Assembly: GCF_009296315.1 (NCBI RefSeq)
Contig: NZ_WHLY01000002.1
Coordinates: 930,001-994,000 of the forward strand
DNA length: 64,000 bases
Direction: 5' to 3'
Origin: Salmonirosea aquatica
GTDB taxonomy: Bacteria; Bacteroidota; Bacteroidia; Cytophagales; Spirosomataceae
Part shown: in pieces, positions 26,975-35,542 of the stretch
How positions within the stretch are numbered: position 1 is the stretch's first letter
Layout of the letters: the number at the start of each line of letters is the position of its first letter
Made by a program: the position numbers and the translations under genes
The notes under the pieces: generated by a model
Told to the model about the DNA's origin: nothing
The model's input: only the letters and a program-made list of their open reading frames with translations
Databases searched by the model: none

Positions 26975-28495
26975 CTAAGACTGAGTGAGAGGCAATATGA
27001 TGGTGAATATAGCTCCCTGGCCCGATTTGCCAGAAGCCATGATGATGCCCGAGTGATTTTCAACAACTTTCTTGCATACTGCCAGGCCAATACCCGCTCC
27101 CTCAAATTCTGAGCGTCCTCGCAAACGTTGGAAAAGGGTAAATATTCGGCTGGAATCGTTGTTTTCGAATCCTATCCCATTGTCCGAAAAAGTAATGCGC
27201 ACGTAATCGCCTTGGGCTGGCAAGCCATAATTAAGTTGGTCGGATTTACTGAGCCGATCCGACTTGATGGTAATTTCCGGTTTCCGTTCTTCCTGAGTGA
27301 ACTTCAGGGAATTGGATAACAGGTTATTGAATAGTTGTGACATCTGGGTAGGTATTACCTCCACCCGTGTAGGCAGCGCATCGATGGCAATAACCGCATC
27401 TTTATTTTGAATAGCAATTTCCAGATCGCTCAGTGTACCACTTATGATTGTATTCAGATCCGTAGCCACAAAACCCTCCTTGGAGCGTGCTACCCGCGAA
27501 AATTCCAGCAGGTTATTTATCATGTCCTGCATTCTTCGGGTAGCATTCAGAATACGGTCCAGGTATAAGCCCATTTCTTCATCCAACGCCCCCTGGCTTC
27601 GTTTTTCTAGCCTTTCTCCAAAAGAAACGATTTTTCGTAGCGGTTCCTGTAAATCGTGCGAGGCTACATAAGCAAACTGTTCCAGATCAAAATTAGAACG
27701 GTTGAGTTCGTCTACCTTCTTTTCCAGCTCATTCTGGATGTTTCGAATTGAAGTCAGATCAAACACACTTCCAATCGACATGGCGGGCTTCGCACCCTCA
27801 CCCACCCTGAACTGGCCACGGCTCATCACGTACTTTTCCTGACCCGATATAGTTTTAATGCGATATTCTGCATTAAATGATCGCTGATTCCTGATAGAAT
27901 CTTCGACGGCGTGGCGAAGGATTTCCGCGTCATCGGTATGCACATGGCTCAGGTAAAGATCATAAGAAGCTCGTATTTCGGTCACCTGTTCAGGACTGTA
28001 GCCCAACAGAGAATACAACCCCGACGACCACTCGTTGGTATCACTCTCCAAATCCCACATCCAACTCCCGAAGCGCATGCTATCTTCGGCATCTGTCAAT
28101 ATGCTGAGTACATTGCTTTCCCGTTCTTCGGTTTTTTTGCGGGGGGTTATATCAGTAAGGGTACACATAAAATGACTGTCGTCCACAGCCACATTACTGG
28201 CGCGGCACCACACATTCAGAGATTTGAAGTGCAACTCGATGTCGGGACAGAGCAGCGGATCTCCGACTTCGGCACCTTCACCAACCATCTGCTGCCAGCT
28301 AAGACCCGTCAATGATTTCTGGCCCGTCAATCGCCGAGCCGATTCATTGTCTACCGTGCAAATGTACCGCACCACATCTTTTTCCTGGCTCCGGTCTTTC
28401 TTAAAAAGGACAAGGCCACTGGTAGATGCATTCAGCAGGTCGTTGATTCCAAATGAATGAAATATTTTCTTAATATCAGTCATTCCACTCTCCAT
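26975..28495 (-). CDS. PAS-domain sensor histidine kinase
   Basis: The 506-residue soluble kinase has two PAS-like regions (about 20-120 and 145-255, the second PAS_3-like with WSSGLYSLLGYSPEQV and HVHTDDAE). A short coiled coil leads to HisKA (phospho-His in ASHDLQEPLRKI, near residue 285) and HATPase_c (about 385-503, NNLLSNSLKF, DNGIGF, GAGIGLAVC). Its H-box neighbourhood is nearly identical to that of the CHASE3 kinase at 31690-33147, pointing to paralogy. It starts 3 nt after the stop of the sigma-54 activator gene and is probably its cognate kinase. Confidence 0.92.
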   Translation of the reverse strand: MESGMTDIKKIFHSFGINDLLNASTSGLVLFKKDRSQEKDVVRYICTVDNESARRLTGQKSLTGLSWQQMVGEGAEVGDPLLCPDIELHFKSLNVWCRASNVAVDDSHFMCTLTDITPRKKTEERESNVLSILTDAEDSMRFGSWMWDLESDTNEWSSGLYSLLGYSPEQVTEIRASYDLYLSHVHTDDAEILRHAVEDSIRNQRSFNAEYRIKTISGQEKYVMSRGQFRVGEGAKPAMSIGSVFDLTSIRNIQNELEKKVDELNRSNFDLEQFAYVASHDLQEPLRKIVSFGERLEKRSQGALDEEMGLYLDRILNATRRMQDMINNLLEFSRVARSKEGFVATDLNTIISGTLSDLEIAIQNKDAVIAIDALPTRVEVIPTQMSQLFNNLLSNSLKFTQEERKPEITIKSDRLSKSDQLNYGLPAQGDYVRITFSDNGIGFENNDSSRIFTLFQRLRGRSEFEGAGIGLAVCKKVVENHSGIIMASGKSGQGAIFTIILPLTQS

Positions 28496-28498
28496 TTA

Positions 28499-29911
28499 CT
28501 ATTGCATATCAAATTGCTTCATTTTGTTATAAAGCGTCTTACGGTCAATATTCAGTAGTCGGGCGGCTTTACTTTTATTGTAATTCACCTGCCGGAGTAC
28601 CTGCATAATCATATCATATTCTGCTTCATTCGCTACGGTTTTCAGGCTGGGGTTTGGGTCGAGGTCTGCCTGAGGCTGAGGGGCAGGTAAGGTGCCAAAC
28701 TCTTCGTCCATTTCCCTGAGTTTTTGAAAATTGGCTATTTCAAAGGGAAGCGCTTTTTCTTCGATATATTCCCCATTCGTAAGCAGCGTCGACCTTTTGA
28801 TAACGTTCTTTAGTTCACGCAAATTACCCGGCCATTCGTAGGTCATAAAGTCCATGATCACATCGTCGGTAAAGCCCTTGATGTTTTTGCCCAATTCTTC
28901 ATTGGTCGCCTGCAGGAAAGCTTCGGCGAATAACATCAGATCGTCGCGACGGTCCCGAAGTGCAGGTACCTCCATGCTGAATTCGTTGAAACGGTAATAT
29001 AAATCCTCCCGGAATTTCCCCTTGCGGGCCGATTCCAAGAGGCGCTCATTACTGGCCACGATGATCCGCACATCGAGGTCAATTTCTTTATTGCCCCCAA
29101 TCCGGCGTACTTTACGTTCCTGAACCACACGGAGTAAAGCCATCTGGATTTCATACGAGAGGTTCGAAACTTCATCGAGGAACAGGGTACCTCCATTTGC
29201 CATTTCAAAATGCCCGATCTTAGTCTGAAGCGCACCCGTAAAAGATCCCTTTTCATGACCGAAAAGCTCGCTGCCAGCCAGTTCTTTGGAGATCGCTCCA
29301 CAATCCATAGCGACGAACGGCTTGTTTTTTCGCGGAGAACGGTTGTGTATTTCATGTGCAATAGCCTCTTTGCCCGACCCACTTTCACCATAGATAATAA
29401 CACTGAAATTGGTGGGGGCCACCAGGTCAATCTGACGATATAGTTCGTCGGAAACCTGACTTTGGCCGATGACGTACCCTGACACTGTCTTAGCGGCTTT
29501 ACGATTTCCTCCACTACGTGTTTCAGTAGTGGATGTTTCGGCATCGGCGCCCGCATCAGCCAGAGCCTTTCGTACCGTTACCAGTATTTCGTCAGGGAAC
29601 AGGGGCTTTGTGATGTAATCATAAGCCCCTTGCTTCATTACGCTAATAGCGGTTTTTATATCCGAGTAGCCCGTAATGATCAGCACCGGCACATGGGGAA
29701 GTTTCTTCTTAATGCTCACCAACAACTCCGAACCTGTCAAATCGCCAAGCCGGAAATCGGTCATTACCAGATCGGGTTTAAACTCGTCGACCAACAATAG
29801 TCCGCGTTTCCCGTTTTGGGCCGTTTCCACCTCAAAGCCATTTTTGGTCAGAAAACGCTTTAATAACATGCAAATATCACCCTCATCATCAACTACTAGT
29901 ATTTTTTCCAT
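28499..29911 (-). CDS. NtrC-type sigma-54-dependent response regulator
   Basis: The 470-residue protein has a receiver (about 1-120: LVVDDEGDI, phospho-Asp in VMTDFRLG, TGYSD, TKPLF). An AAA+ domain follows (about 150-385: Walker A GESGSGKEA, the sigma-54 contact loop as KGSFTGA rather than ESFTGA/GAFTGA, Walker B GTLFLDEVS). A Fis-type helix-turn-helix ends it (about 425-470: KSKAARLLNIDRKTLYNKMK). It remodels sigma-54 RNA polymerase at enhancer-dependent promoters. It lies between rpoN (46 nt upstream) and its likely kinase (3 nt downstream). Its regulon is not evident from the window. Confidence 0.95.
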   Translation of the reverse strand: MEKILVVDDEGDICMLLKRFLTKNGFEVETAQNGKRGLLLVDEFKPDLVMTDFRLGDLTGSELLVSIKKKLPHVPVLIITGYSDIKTAISVMKQGAYDYITKPLFPDEILVTVRKALADAGADAETSTTETRSGGNRKAAKTVSGYVIGQSQVSDELYRQIDLVAPTNFSVIIYGESGSGKEAIAHEIHNRSPRKNKPFVAMDCGAISKELAGSELFGHEKGSFTGALQTKIGHFEMANGGTLFLDEVSNLSYEIQMALLRVVQERKVRRIGGNKEIDLDVRIIVASNERLLESARKGKFREDLYYRFNEFSMEVPALRDRRDDLMLFAEAFLQATNEELGKNIKGFTDDVIMDFMTYEWPGNLRELKNVIKRSTLLTNGEYIEEKALPFEIANFQKLREMDEEFGTLPAPQPQADLDPNPSLKTVANEAEYDMIMQVLRQVNYNKSKAARLLNIDRKTLYNKMKQFDMQ

Positions 29912-29957
29912 TAAAATGTTGTTTCAATTATAGGGTTGGGGAGTAGGTCTACTCTTT

Positions 29958-31412
29958 TCATATTTCAACTCTCAATCTGGAAGTAGGAATGCTCAACTGC
30001 TCACGGTACTTAGCCACCGTACGCCGGGCTACCACATAGTCTCGCTCGGCCAATAAATCAGTAATTTGCTGATCATTAAGGGGATGTCTTTTGTCCTCGG
30101 CTTCTACAATTTCACGTATGGCTTCCTGAATGGCCCGGTTAGATACTTCGGTACCATCTTCCCGTGCCACTCCTTCGGTAAATAAATCCTTTAACAAAAC
30201 AATGCCAAAAGGTGTTTGAACATATTTGTTTGTCGTGACGCGGGAAACTGTCGAAATATCCATATCAATGATTTCGGCTACATCTTTCAAAATCATAGGC
30301 CGAAGTTTCTTGATATTTCCGGTTTGAAAATAGTCGTACTGTAGTTTGACAATGGCTTTCATGGTATTCAGCATGGTGGTTTCGCGCTGCTTGATGGCGT
30401 CGATAAACCATTTGGCCGAATTGATCTTATTCTTGAGAAACTGCTTGGTAGCACGGTCGTTCTTTTCAACCGCCATTTGCGTAAAAACCCGATTCATCCG
30501 CAGCGCCGGGCTATTACCCCAGGCGAGCTGTACTTCGATGTCGCCATCGGGCAGATAGCGCATCAGAAAATCGGGCTTGATACTATCATTGATCGAAGTA
30601 TCGTTTCGCAACCCGGAGGCGGGTTTAGGATTCAGGGATACGATCACCTGCAGGGCATCCTTTAATTGGTCCTCGGAGATTTCAAGAACGCGCATGATCT
30701 TGTCGTAATTCCGGGCACCCAGTTCATCGAAGGTATCTGACACGATCTGGCGAGCCAGTTTCCACTCCGTCGAATTCCCTCCCAGGCGATTGAGTTGAAT
30801 CAACAGACTTTCACGCAGATCTCGGGCGGCAATTCCTGCCGGATCGAGCTGCTGGATTACGCGCAACATGGCCTCTACCTCTCCAGCATCGATAAAAATA
30901 CTGTTGGCAAATGAAATATCATCGGCAATAATGTCACAATCACGACGCAGAAAGCCATCCTCATCCAACGAATCGAGAATAAATTCGGCGATCAATTCCT
31001 GCCGTTCATCCAGTTTTAGAAAATGGATTTGCTCTTTGAGTTCATCCCGAAACGACACGGTTTCCACCATGGGACGAGTATACAATTCATCGTCGGGGGT
31101 ATAATTGTTGGAATAAGTCTTATAGTCGGGTATGTCGTTATCACGAAACTCGTCCCAGTCGTAGTAATCCTGCATGGCAGGTACCTCATCGTCCCCTACT
31201 CCTACGGTTTCGCCCTTGTCCGCAAAATCCTCGACTTCTTCTTTTTCCTTCGTTTCTTCGTCTTTCCCCTCTTCAAGTACCGGATTTTCCTCCATTTCTT
31301 CCTTAATACGGTGTTCAAGTTCGAGGGTGGTCAGATGCAATAAATTAAGCATCTGGATTTGAAGGGGAGAGTATTTCAGCGTCTGGCGCTGAACCTGTGC
31401 TTGTCTTTGCAT
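29958..31412 (-). CDS. rpoN: RNA polymerase sigma-54 factor
   Basis: The 484-residue protein has a Q-rich region I (about 1-50, LKYSPLQIQMLNLLHLTTLEL), a very acidic linker (about 48-95), and the core-binding domain (about 105-300). The DNA-binding part carries a helix-turn-helix (MDISTVSRVTTNKYVQTPFG region near 380) and the RpoN box ARRTVAKYRE near 465. It directs RNA polymerase to -24/-12 promoters and needs an activator of the type encoded next. Being first in a four-gene operon with its activator and kinases is notable, since rpoN usually sits with lptB or hpf genes. Confidence 0.96.
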   Translation of the reverse strand: MQRQAQVQRQTLKYSPLQIQMLNLLHLTTLELEHRIKEEMEENPVLEEGKDEETKEKEEVEDFADKGETVGVGDDEVPAMQDYYDWDEFRDNDIPDYKTYSNNYTPDDELYTRPMVETVSFRDELKEQIHFLKLDERQELIAEFILDSLDEDGFLRRDCDIIADDISFANSIFIDAGEVEAMLRVIQQLDPAGIAARDLRESLLIQLNRLGGNSTEWKLARQIVSDTFDELGARNYDKIMRVLEISEDQLKDALQVIVSLNPKPASGLRNDTSINDSIKPDFLMRYLPDGDIEVQLAWGNSPALRMNRVFTQMAVEKNDRATKQFLKNKINSAKWFIDAIKQRETTMLNTMKAIVKLQYDYFQTGNIKKLRPMILKDVAEIIDMDISTVSRVTTNKYVQTPFGIVLLKDLFTEGVAREDGTEVSNRAIQEAIREIVEAEDKRHPLNDQQITDLLAERDYVVARRTVAKYREQLSIPTSRLRVEI

Positions 31413-31689
31413 ACCTATTTACGATACTAAATGTGAACACATCTTAAAAAAAACTGATTCCAGATACCTGTCCGGGTATAAGGGTCAGGCCTATTTTTTA
31501 TACCCTATGGTAGGGTAAGTGTGTAATCTACAAGTAGAAAAAGGCATTTATTGTTAAAAAATTATAGCTTCGACACCTAAGTCGTGGCCAGGCACTGTTT
31601 TGGGAAGATATTTTTTCGGGTAAACATTTACTTAATTTGGGGAAAATTTGTCCAGTGCACTCAGGTAACAGCTAGTAGATGCCTACCCT

Positions 31690-33147
31690 ATGAATAAGCT
31701 TACCTCGCCGCGATTGTTGAGCCGTACTTTGAATGAAGATCAACTTTCCTGGGCGATCCGCTTTTTGTTCGTCATTTCAGTTATTCTTATCATAATCCTT
31801 TCTTTCAGCTATCATTCCATCAACCGGGAGCTGATATACTTCTCTGAGCGGGTGGACCATTCGCACAAAGTACTGGATAAGATCAATGAGATCAACATTA
31901 ACTTGTATGAGGTAACCTACTATGGTCGTGGTTATTTGATATTAGCTGACTCTACTAATCGTCGGCAACTCGTTAGCAAGGTTCATAAGCTACCCCTACG
32001 AACCAAAGAACTAGCCTGGTTGGTCAAGGACAATAACGCACAGATAATTAAGACTAAGGCTCTTATAAATGCCCTGCTTCCTTACCGACAGAAGATCATG
32101 CGCTTTGCCGTAGAGAATCCGCTAGAATATACTGCTGCCCGGCGTACCACCCTGCTCAGAAACGGCACAACCTCTACTCAACAGGTCAGAAACATGTTGG
32201 ACGAGATGGCGCTTATTGAACACAAGCTGATGACCACCCGGGTACAAAGCCGAAACAACTACAAGCAACAGATATTCAGGTTCAACTGGGTTATCATGGG
32301 GGTAGCGCTGGCTTTTCTGCTATCTTCGTTCATTTTGCTGGAGCGTGAGCTCAAACGCAATAAATTGTACAAATTTGAGTTGGAGAAAAAGGTAGAAAAC
32401 CTCAATCGCTCCAATAATGAACTGGAACAATTTGCCTACGTCGCCTCCCACGATCTGCAGGAACCTTTGCGTAAGATACGTTCATTTACTGATTTACTCG
32501 TTGCAAAAAGCAAAAGTACCCTCTCGGTAGAGGCAGGCCTCATGCTCGAAAAAATTGAGAAGTCAGCAATACGCATGCAGCTTCTGATCGATGACCTGCT
32601 CCTGTTTTCGCGATTAATCGATAATACGCTGGAAGCAGAAGCAGTGGATCTCAATGGAGTGATCAGGGAAGTCAAAAGCAGCCTTTCGGAAAGTATTCGG
32701 GAAACCTCGGCCACAATACACACCTCTTATCTGCCTACCGTTATAGGGTACCCTTCACAGCTCATACAGCTTTTTCAGAACCTGATATCCAATTCTATCA
32801 AATACAGTAAAGAAGGTATGTCTCCAATGATTGATATTTCATATACGGAGGTACCTGGTCATCAAACACCCCATGCACGTCCCCGCTCCTCAACCGACGA
32901 AACCACCTTTTATTGTATTACTCTAAAGGACAACGGAATTGGATTCAAGAAAGAATATGCTGAGAAAATTTTTGTAATTTTCCAGCGCCTGCACAGCCAG
33001 GAAAAATTCCAGGGCTCTGGAATAGGGCTGGCCATTTGCCGTAAAGTCATTTCGAATCACAAAGGTTATATTGTTTCGGAGGGCGAAGAAGGACAAGGCG
33101 CTAAATTTTATATATATTTACCCAAGGAAAATCTATTTACGCGATAG
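31690..33147 (+). CDS. Membrane CHASE3-domain histidine kinase
   Basis: The 485-residue kinase has two membrane helices (about residues 22-44 and 197-217) enclosing a CHASE3-like helical sensor (INEININLYEVTYYGRGYLI). A coiled coil follows, then HisKA (ASHDLQEPLRKI near 255) and HATPase_c (about 350-482, QNLISNSIKYS, DNGIGFK, GSGIGLAIC). The response regulator starts 6 nt downstream and is the likely partner. It diverges from the rpoN operon across 277 nt. Signal unknown; CHASE3 sensors are often linked to membrane or redox cues. Confidence 0.92.
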   Translation: MNKLTSPRLLSRTLNEDQLSWAIRFLFVISVILIIILSFSYHSINRELIYFSERVDHSHKVLDKINEININLYEVTYYGRGYLILADSTNRRQLVSKVHKLPLRTKELAWLVKDNNAQIIKTKALINALLPYRQKIMRFAVENPLEYTAARRTTLLRNGTTSTQQVRNMLDEMALIEHKLMTTRVQSRNNYKQQIFRFNWVIMGVALAFLLSSFILLERELKRNKLYKFELEKKVENLNRSNNELEQFAYVASHDLQEPLRKIRSFTDLLVAKSKSTLSVEAGLMLEKIEKSAIRMQLLIDDLLLFSRLIDNTLEAEAVDLNGVIREVKSSLSESIRETSATIHTSYLPTVIGYPSQLIQLFQNLISNSIKYSKEGMSPMIDISYTEVPGHQTPHARPRSSTDETTFYCITLKDNGIGFKKEYAEKIFVIFQRLHSQEKFQGSGIGLAICRKVISNHKGYIVSEGEEGQGAKFYIYLPKENLFTR

Positions 33148-33153
33148 AAATCT

Positions 33154-33570
33154 ATGTTGAATCAACACATTCTGATGGCTGATGATGATGCGGACGACCG
33201 ATTTTTGGTGCAGGCAGCCTTCGAAGACAATAGAATCGACCAGAAGTTACTTTTTTTTGAAGACGGAGAACAGCTACTTGACCACCTACACGATGAAACC
33301 GTACAAGGGGTCACCCGTTTTATCCTGCTGGATTTGAATATGCCCAAACGTGACGGGCGGGATGTGCTTCGTACCCTTAAAGCCGATAAGGAACTTAGTA
33401 CTATTCCTATTATTGTATTCAGTACTTCCAAAGCTCCCGATGACATCAATTCGTCTTACCGGTTGGGTGCTAACAGCTACGTAGTGAAGCCTTCAAGCTA
33501 TGAACACCTGAAGGAAGTCATTCAGAAGATAAGTGATTTCTGGCTCAATACAGCTATGACTCCCCGCTAG
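33154..33570 (+). CDS. Single-domain response regulator (Rcp1-like)
   Basis: The 138-residue protein is a receiver domain only: ADDDADDRF acidic pocket, phospho-Asp in FILLDLNMPKRDG, switch Ser/Thr in VFSTSK and Lys in VVKPSS. It has no output domain, so it probably works by protein contact or in a phosphorelay. The long DDADDRF opening and length match the Rcp1 type that partners cytoplasmic or CHASE kinases. It is coupled to the kinase 6 nt upstream and overlaps the convergent gene at 33567 by 4 nt. Confidence 0.93.
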   Translation: MLNQHILMADDDADDRFLVQAAFEDNRIDQKLLFFEDGEQLLDHLHDETVQGVTRFILLDLNMPKRDGRDVLRTLKADKELSTIPIIVFSTSKAPDDINSSYRLGANSYVVKPSSYEHLKEVIQKISDFWLNTAMTPR

Positions 33571-34064
33571 ATAGAAGGAGGCAATTGGTCGCCTTCAGAA
33601 ATATTCGGCAGTTCAGGCTCATGTGCGGGTAGGTATGCAATCGCTGTTTCTGATTGCTCCAAAATTCCTGTTTTTTCGGGCTCAGGAGTTTCATCAGTTA
33701 CTTTTTTCACCCATCGCAAACCCTTAATGAGCCAGTCCCGCCCGTTCTTTTTTGTATAGTTCAGTGCGGCATTCTCTATCACCTGGGGCAATATCATGTT
33801 TAGGGGGGTAGGTAGGCTTCGCAACGCTGTCGTTGCCAAAACGGCATTCAGACCCAATTGCAATCCGTTGCCAATAAGGCCTTTTTTGCCTTTTCCTACC
33901 ATGCGGTTGGTAAGCAGATTTCCAGCGATTGAACTGACAAGACGCAGAGGTTTAGCTTCCTGCTTCCACGCTTCGGTGTCGGCCGTCAGTTGCGACTTCG
34001 CCAATTGTAAATCGTTGTGGGCCAGCGCTCGCTGTGCTTTCAGATCGTCATACGATTTTATCAT
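33567..34064 (-). CDS. Hypothetical protein downstream of a holin-like gene
   Basis: A 165-residue protein of no family I recognise. It has an N-terminal helical part with many K, Q and A residues, then a weakly hydrophobic, glycine- and leucine-rich middle (about 55-100, GLIGNGLQLGLNAVLATTALR). A W- and K-rich helix follows (about 107-122), and an acidic proline-rich tail. Its start overlaps the preceding holin-family gene by 17 nt, so the two are translated together. It is probably a membrane-associated partner of that protein in the small stress-envelope group that also contains YtxH. Confidence 0.75.
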   Translation of the reverse strand: MIKSYDDLKAQRALAHNDLQLAKSQLTADTEAWKQEAKPLRLVSSIAGNLLTNRMVGKGKKGLIGNGLQLGLNAVLATTALRSLPTPLNMILPQVIENAALNYTKKNGRDWLIKGLRWVKKVTDETPEPEKTGILEQSETAIAYLPAHEPELPNISEGDQLPPSI

Positions 34065-34416
34065 TTTGTTTGCGGTAGAGTATTTTTAAAAATTTATCCA
34101 TAAAAGGTAAGAAAAGCCACCGTTTCCGGTTGGCGTACACAATTACGCCAATGATTCCGTACAAAACTGAAACAAGCAGAAAGCCCAAGGCGTAGCTGTG
34201 CAGAAGGTCGGCCAGCCAAAGCGCCAGTGCGGTACTTATAAAAAACAGAAAAAACAAGCCCAGAAGTCCGAGGCAAATTCCCATCACCACGGATGTCGCA
34301 ATGGTAGCCGTATGATCGGATACTTCCAGAGCTATCACATTCCAGCGAGCTTCTGCGTAGTCGATCAGGTGCTGGTAAGTTTGCTCTGCTTTCTGCTTGG
34401 CTTCTTTGAATATCAT
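34048..34416 (-). CDS. Phage-holin-family (DUF1469-type) membrane protein
   Basis: The 122-residue protein has an N-terminal amphipathic helix (KQKAEQTYQHLIDYAEARWN). Two closely spaced membrane helices follow (about 38-62, MGICLGLLGLFFLFFISTALAL, and 72-94, LGFLLVSVLYGIIGVIVYA), then a basic tail. This is the putative superfamily III holin-like pattern found in bacterial stress clusters next to YtxH or ElaB-type proteins, not a lytic holin. It overlaps the next gene and follows a YtxH gene 106 nt upstream, with a hairpin between them. Confidence 0.85.
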   Translation of the reverse strand: MIFKEAKQKAEQTYQHLIDYAEARWNVIALEVSDHTATIATSVVMGICLGLLGLFFLFFISTALALWLADLLHSYALGFLLVSVLYGIIGVIVYANRKRWLFLPFMDKFLKILYRKQNDKIV

Positions 34417-34459
34417 AGCTGGTCAGGGTTAAAATCCAGGGGTTGGTGGGTTATTAAAA

Positions 34460-34495
34460 AGAGGTAATACTAATGAAATCCATAGTATTACCTCT
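34460..34495 (-). terminator. Hairpin between the YtxH and holin-like genes
   Basis: AGAGGTAATACTA (34460-34472) pairs perfectly with TAGTATTACCTCT (34483-34495). It is flanked by T-rich DNA on both strands and on the minus strand runs into TTTTTAAT. Confidence 0.75.
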
Positions 34496-34522
34496 TTATT
34501 TTTAAATATCCTTCGGTGAGTA

Positions 34523-34810
34523 CTACTTCATTTTATTCACGGTACTCTTGGCATCGTTCAGCGTATCGTCAGCCATGGCTACGGCATCTCCTTTCAGAGA
34601 GTTACCTTTTTTAATAAGGCTATCAGCAGCATCCTGAACTTTGCCCTTTCCTTTTTCAAGGGCGTCTAAGGCTTCGGAAGCCCAGTCATTTGCGGACTTC
34701 TTGATTTTCTTGCGCGTATTGTCTCCATCTTCGGGAGCGAAAAGCATACCTATTGCGGCACCAGCAGCGGCAGCCATCAAAATGCTCCAAAATACCTTAC
34801 TATTGCTCAT
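34523..34810 (-). CDS. YtxH domain-containing protein
   Basis: A 95-residue protein with a glycine/alanine-rich membrane segment at the start (about 8-27, WSILMAAAAGAAIGMLFAPE). The GMLFAPEDGD turn and a long charged amphipathic helical tail (KKIKKSANDWASEALDALEK) define the YtxH/gas-vesicle-like family. Members are stress-induced envelope proteins of unknown mechanism. It is the first gene of a minus-strand group with the holin-like and hypothetical genes. Confidence 0.88.
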   Translation of the reverse strand: MSNSKVFWSILMAAAAGAAIGMLFAPEDGDNTRKKIKKSANDWASEALDALEKGKGKVQDAADSLIKKGNSLKGDAVAMADDTLNDAKSTVNKMK

Positions 34811-35108
34811 GATTATCTAAAATTTAGTTTACGTACGATGATTACTTGTACTTGTTTTGGTTTGATACAAATCTCTTAAAAACCCATACCATACGTCATT
34901 TTCGGGCTTTAGGGTTATCCAGTTTTCAGGGATGTGCATTAATTTCCACACGGTGTAGAACCTGCTTCTAAGCATCTTGATAAAGTTTATCAGCCTAATC
35001 GGCACCTAATGGCAAGATTATTTTAATCATCGTCCTAACGTTATTCGCCCTGGCTGCTGCGAGTGTTTTCAGCCTAACGTTGCGAAAATTTCTTGCTGAA
35101 TTGGTACT

Positions 35109-35489
35109 ATGAAGATAGTTATAATCGAAGATGAAATAGAACTGGGACAGCTGATCCAGAATTTTCTGCGCAAGAAAATTCTGGAAACTCCTAATTTAGT
35201 AAAAACGGCCACCAATCTACACGATGGGCTGATGTATATTGATGAGTTGCACCCCGATTGGATCTTTTTGGATAACAATTTGCCGGATGGCAAGGGTATC
35301 AATGTAATCGAGCAAATCAAGCAGTCTCACTCGTCGCGACTAATTATGATGAGTGCCATGAGCAATCTCAAGGAAGAAGCCTTTCGGCGAGGAGTGGATT
35401 ACTTTATGGACAAGCCCATTAGCTTTGTAGAAATACGGCGCATACTTGGCGGAGAACTACCCTCTTCACAAGAATCAGTCAATGAGTAA
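35109..35489 (+). CDS. Orphan single-domain response regulator
   Basis: A 126-residue receiver domain (IIEDEIELGQL acidic pocket, phospho-Asp in WIFLDNNLPDGKG, switch MMSAMS, Lys in FMDKPIS) with no output domain. No kinase is adjacent; the CHASE3 kinase lies 2 kb away with its own regulator. Two copies of CCTAACGTT (35034-35042 and 35073-35081) lie just upstream and may be regulatory. It is convergent with the AI-2E-family transporter gene. Confidence 0.9.
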   Translation: MKIVIIEDEIELGQLIQNFLRKKILETPNLVKTATNLHDGLMYIDELHPDWIFLDNNLPDGKGINVIEQIKQSHSSRLIMMSAMSNLKEEAFRRGVDYFMDKPISFVEIRRILGGELPSSQESVNE

Positions 35490-35542
35490 ATAATATAAAA
35501 GAAGGGTATTTCGAGATAGCATATGTATTGATTTATATGCCC

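Noticed and set aside
28936-29556. 206-codon minus-strand frame inside the NtrC-type gene
   Set aside because: Shadow frame of a complete regulator; no recognisable motif.
34048-34416. Holin-like gene as a sign of a prophage
   Set aside because: No endolysin, integrase or structural phage gene is near; the YtxH neighbour fits a chromosomal stress cluster.
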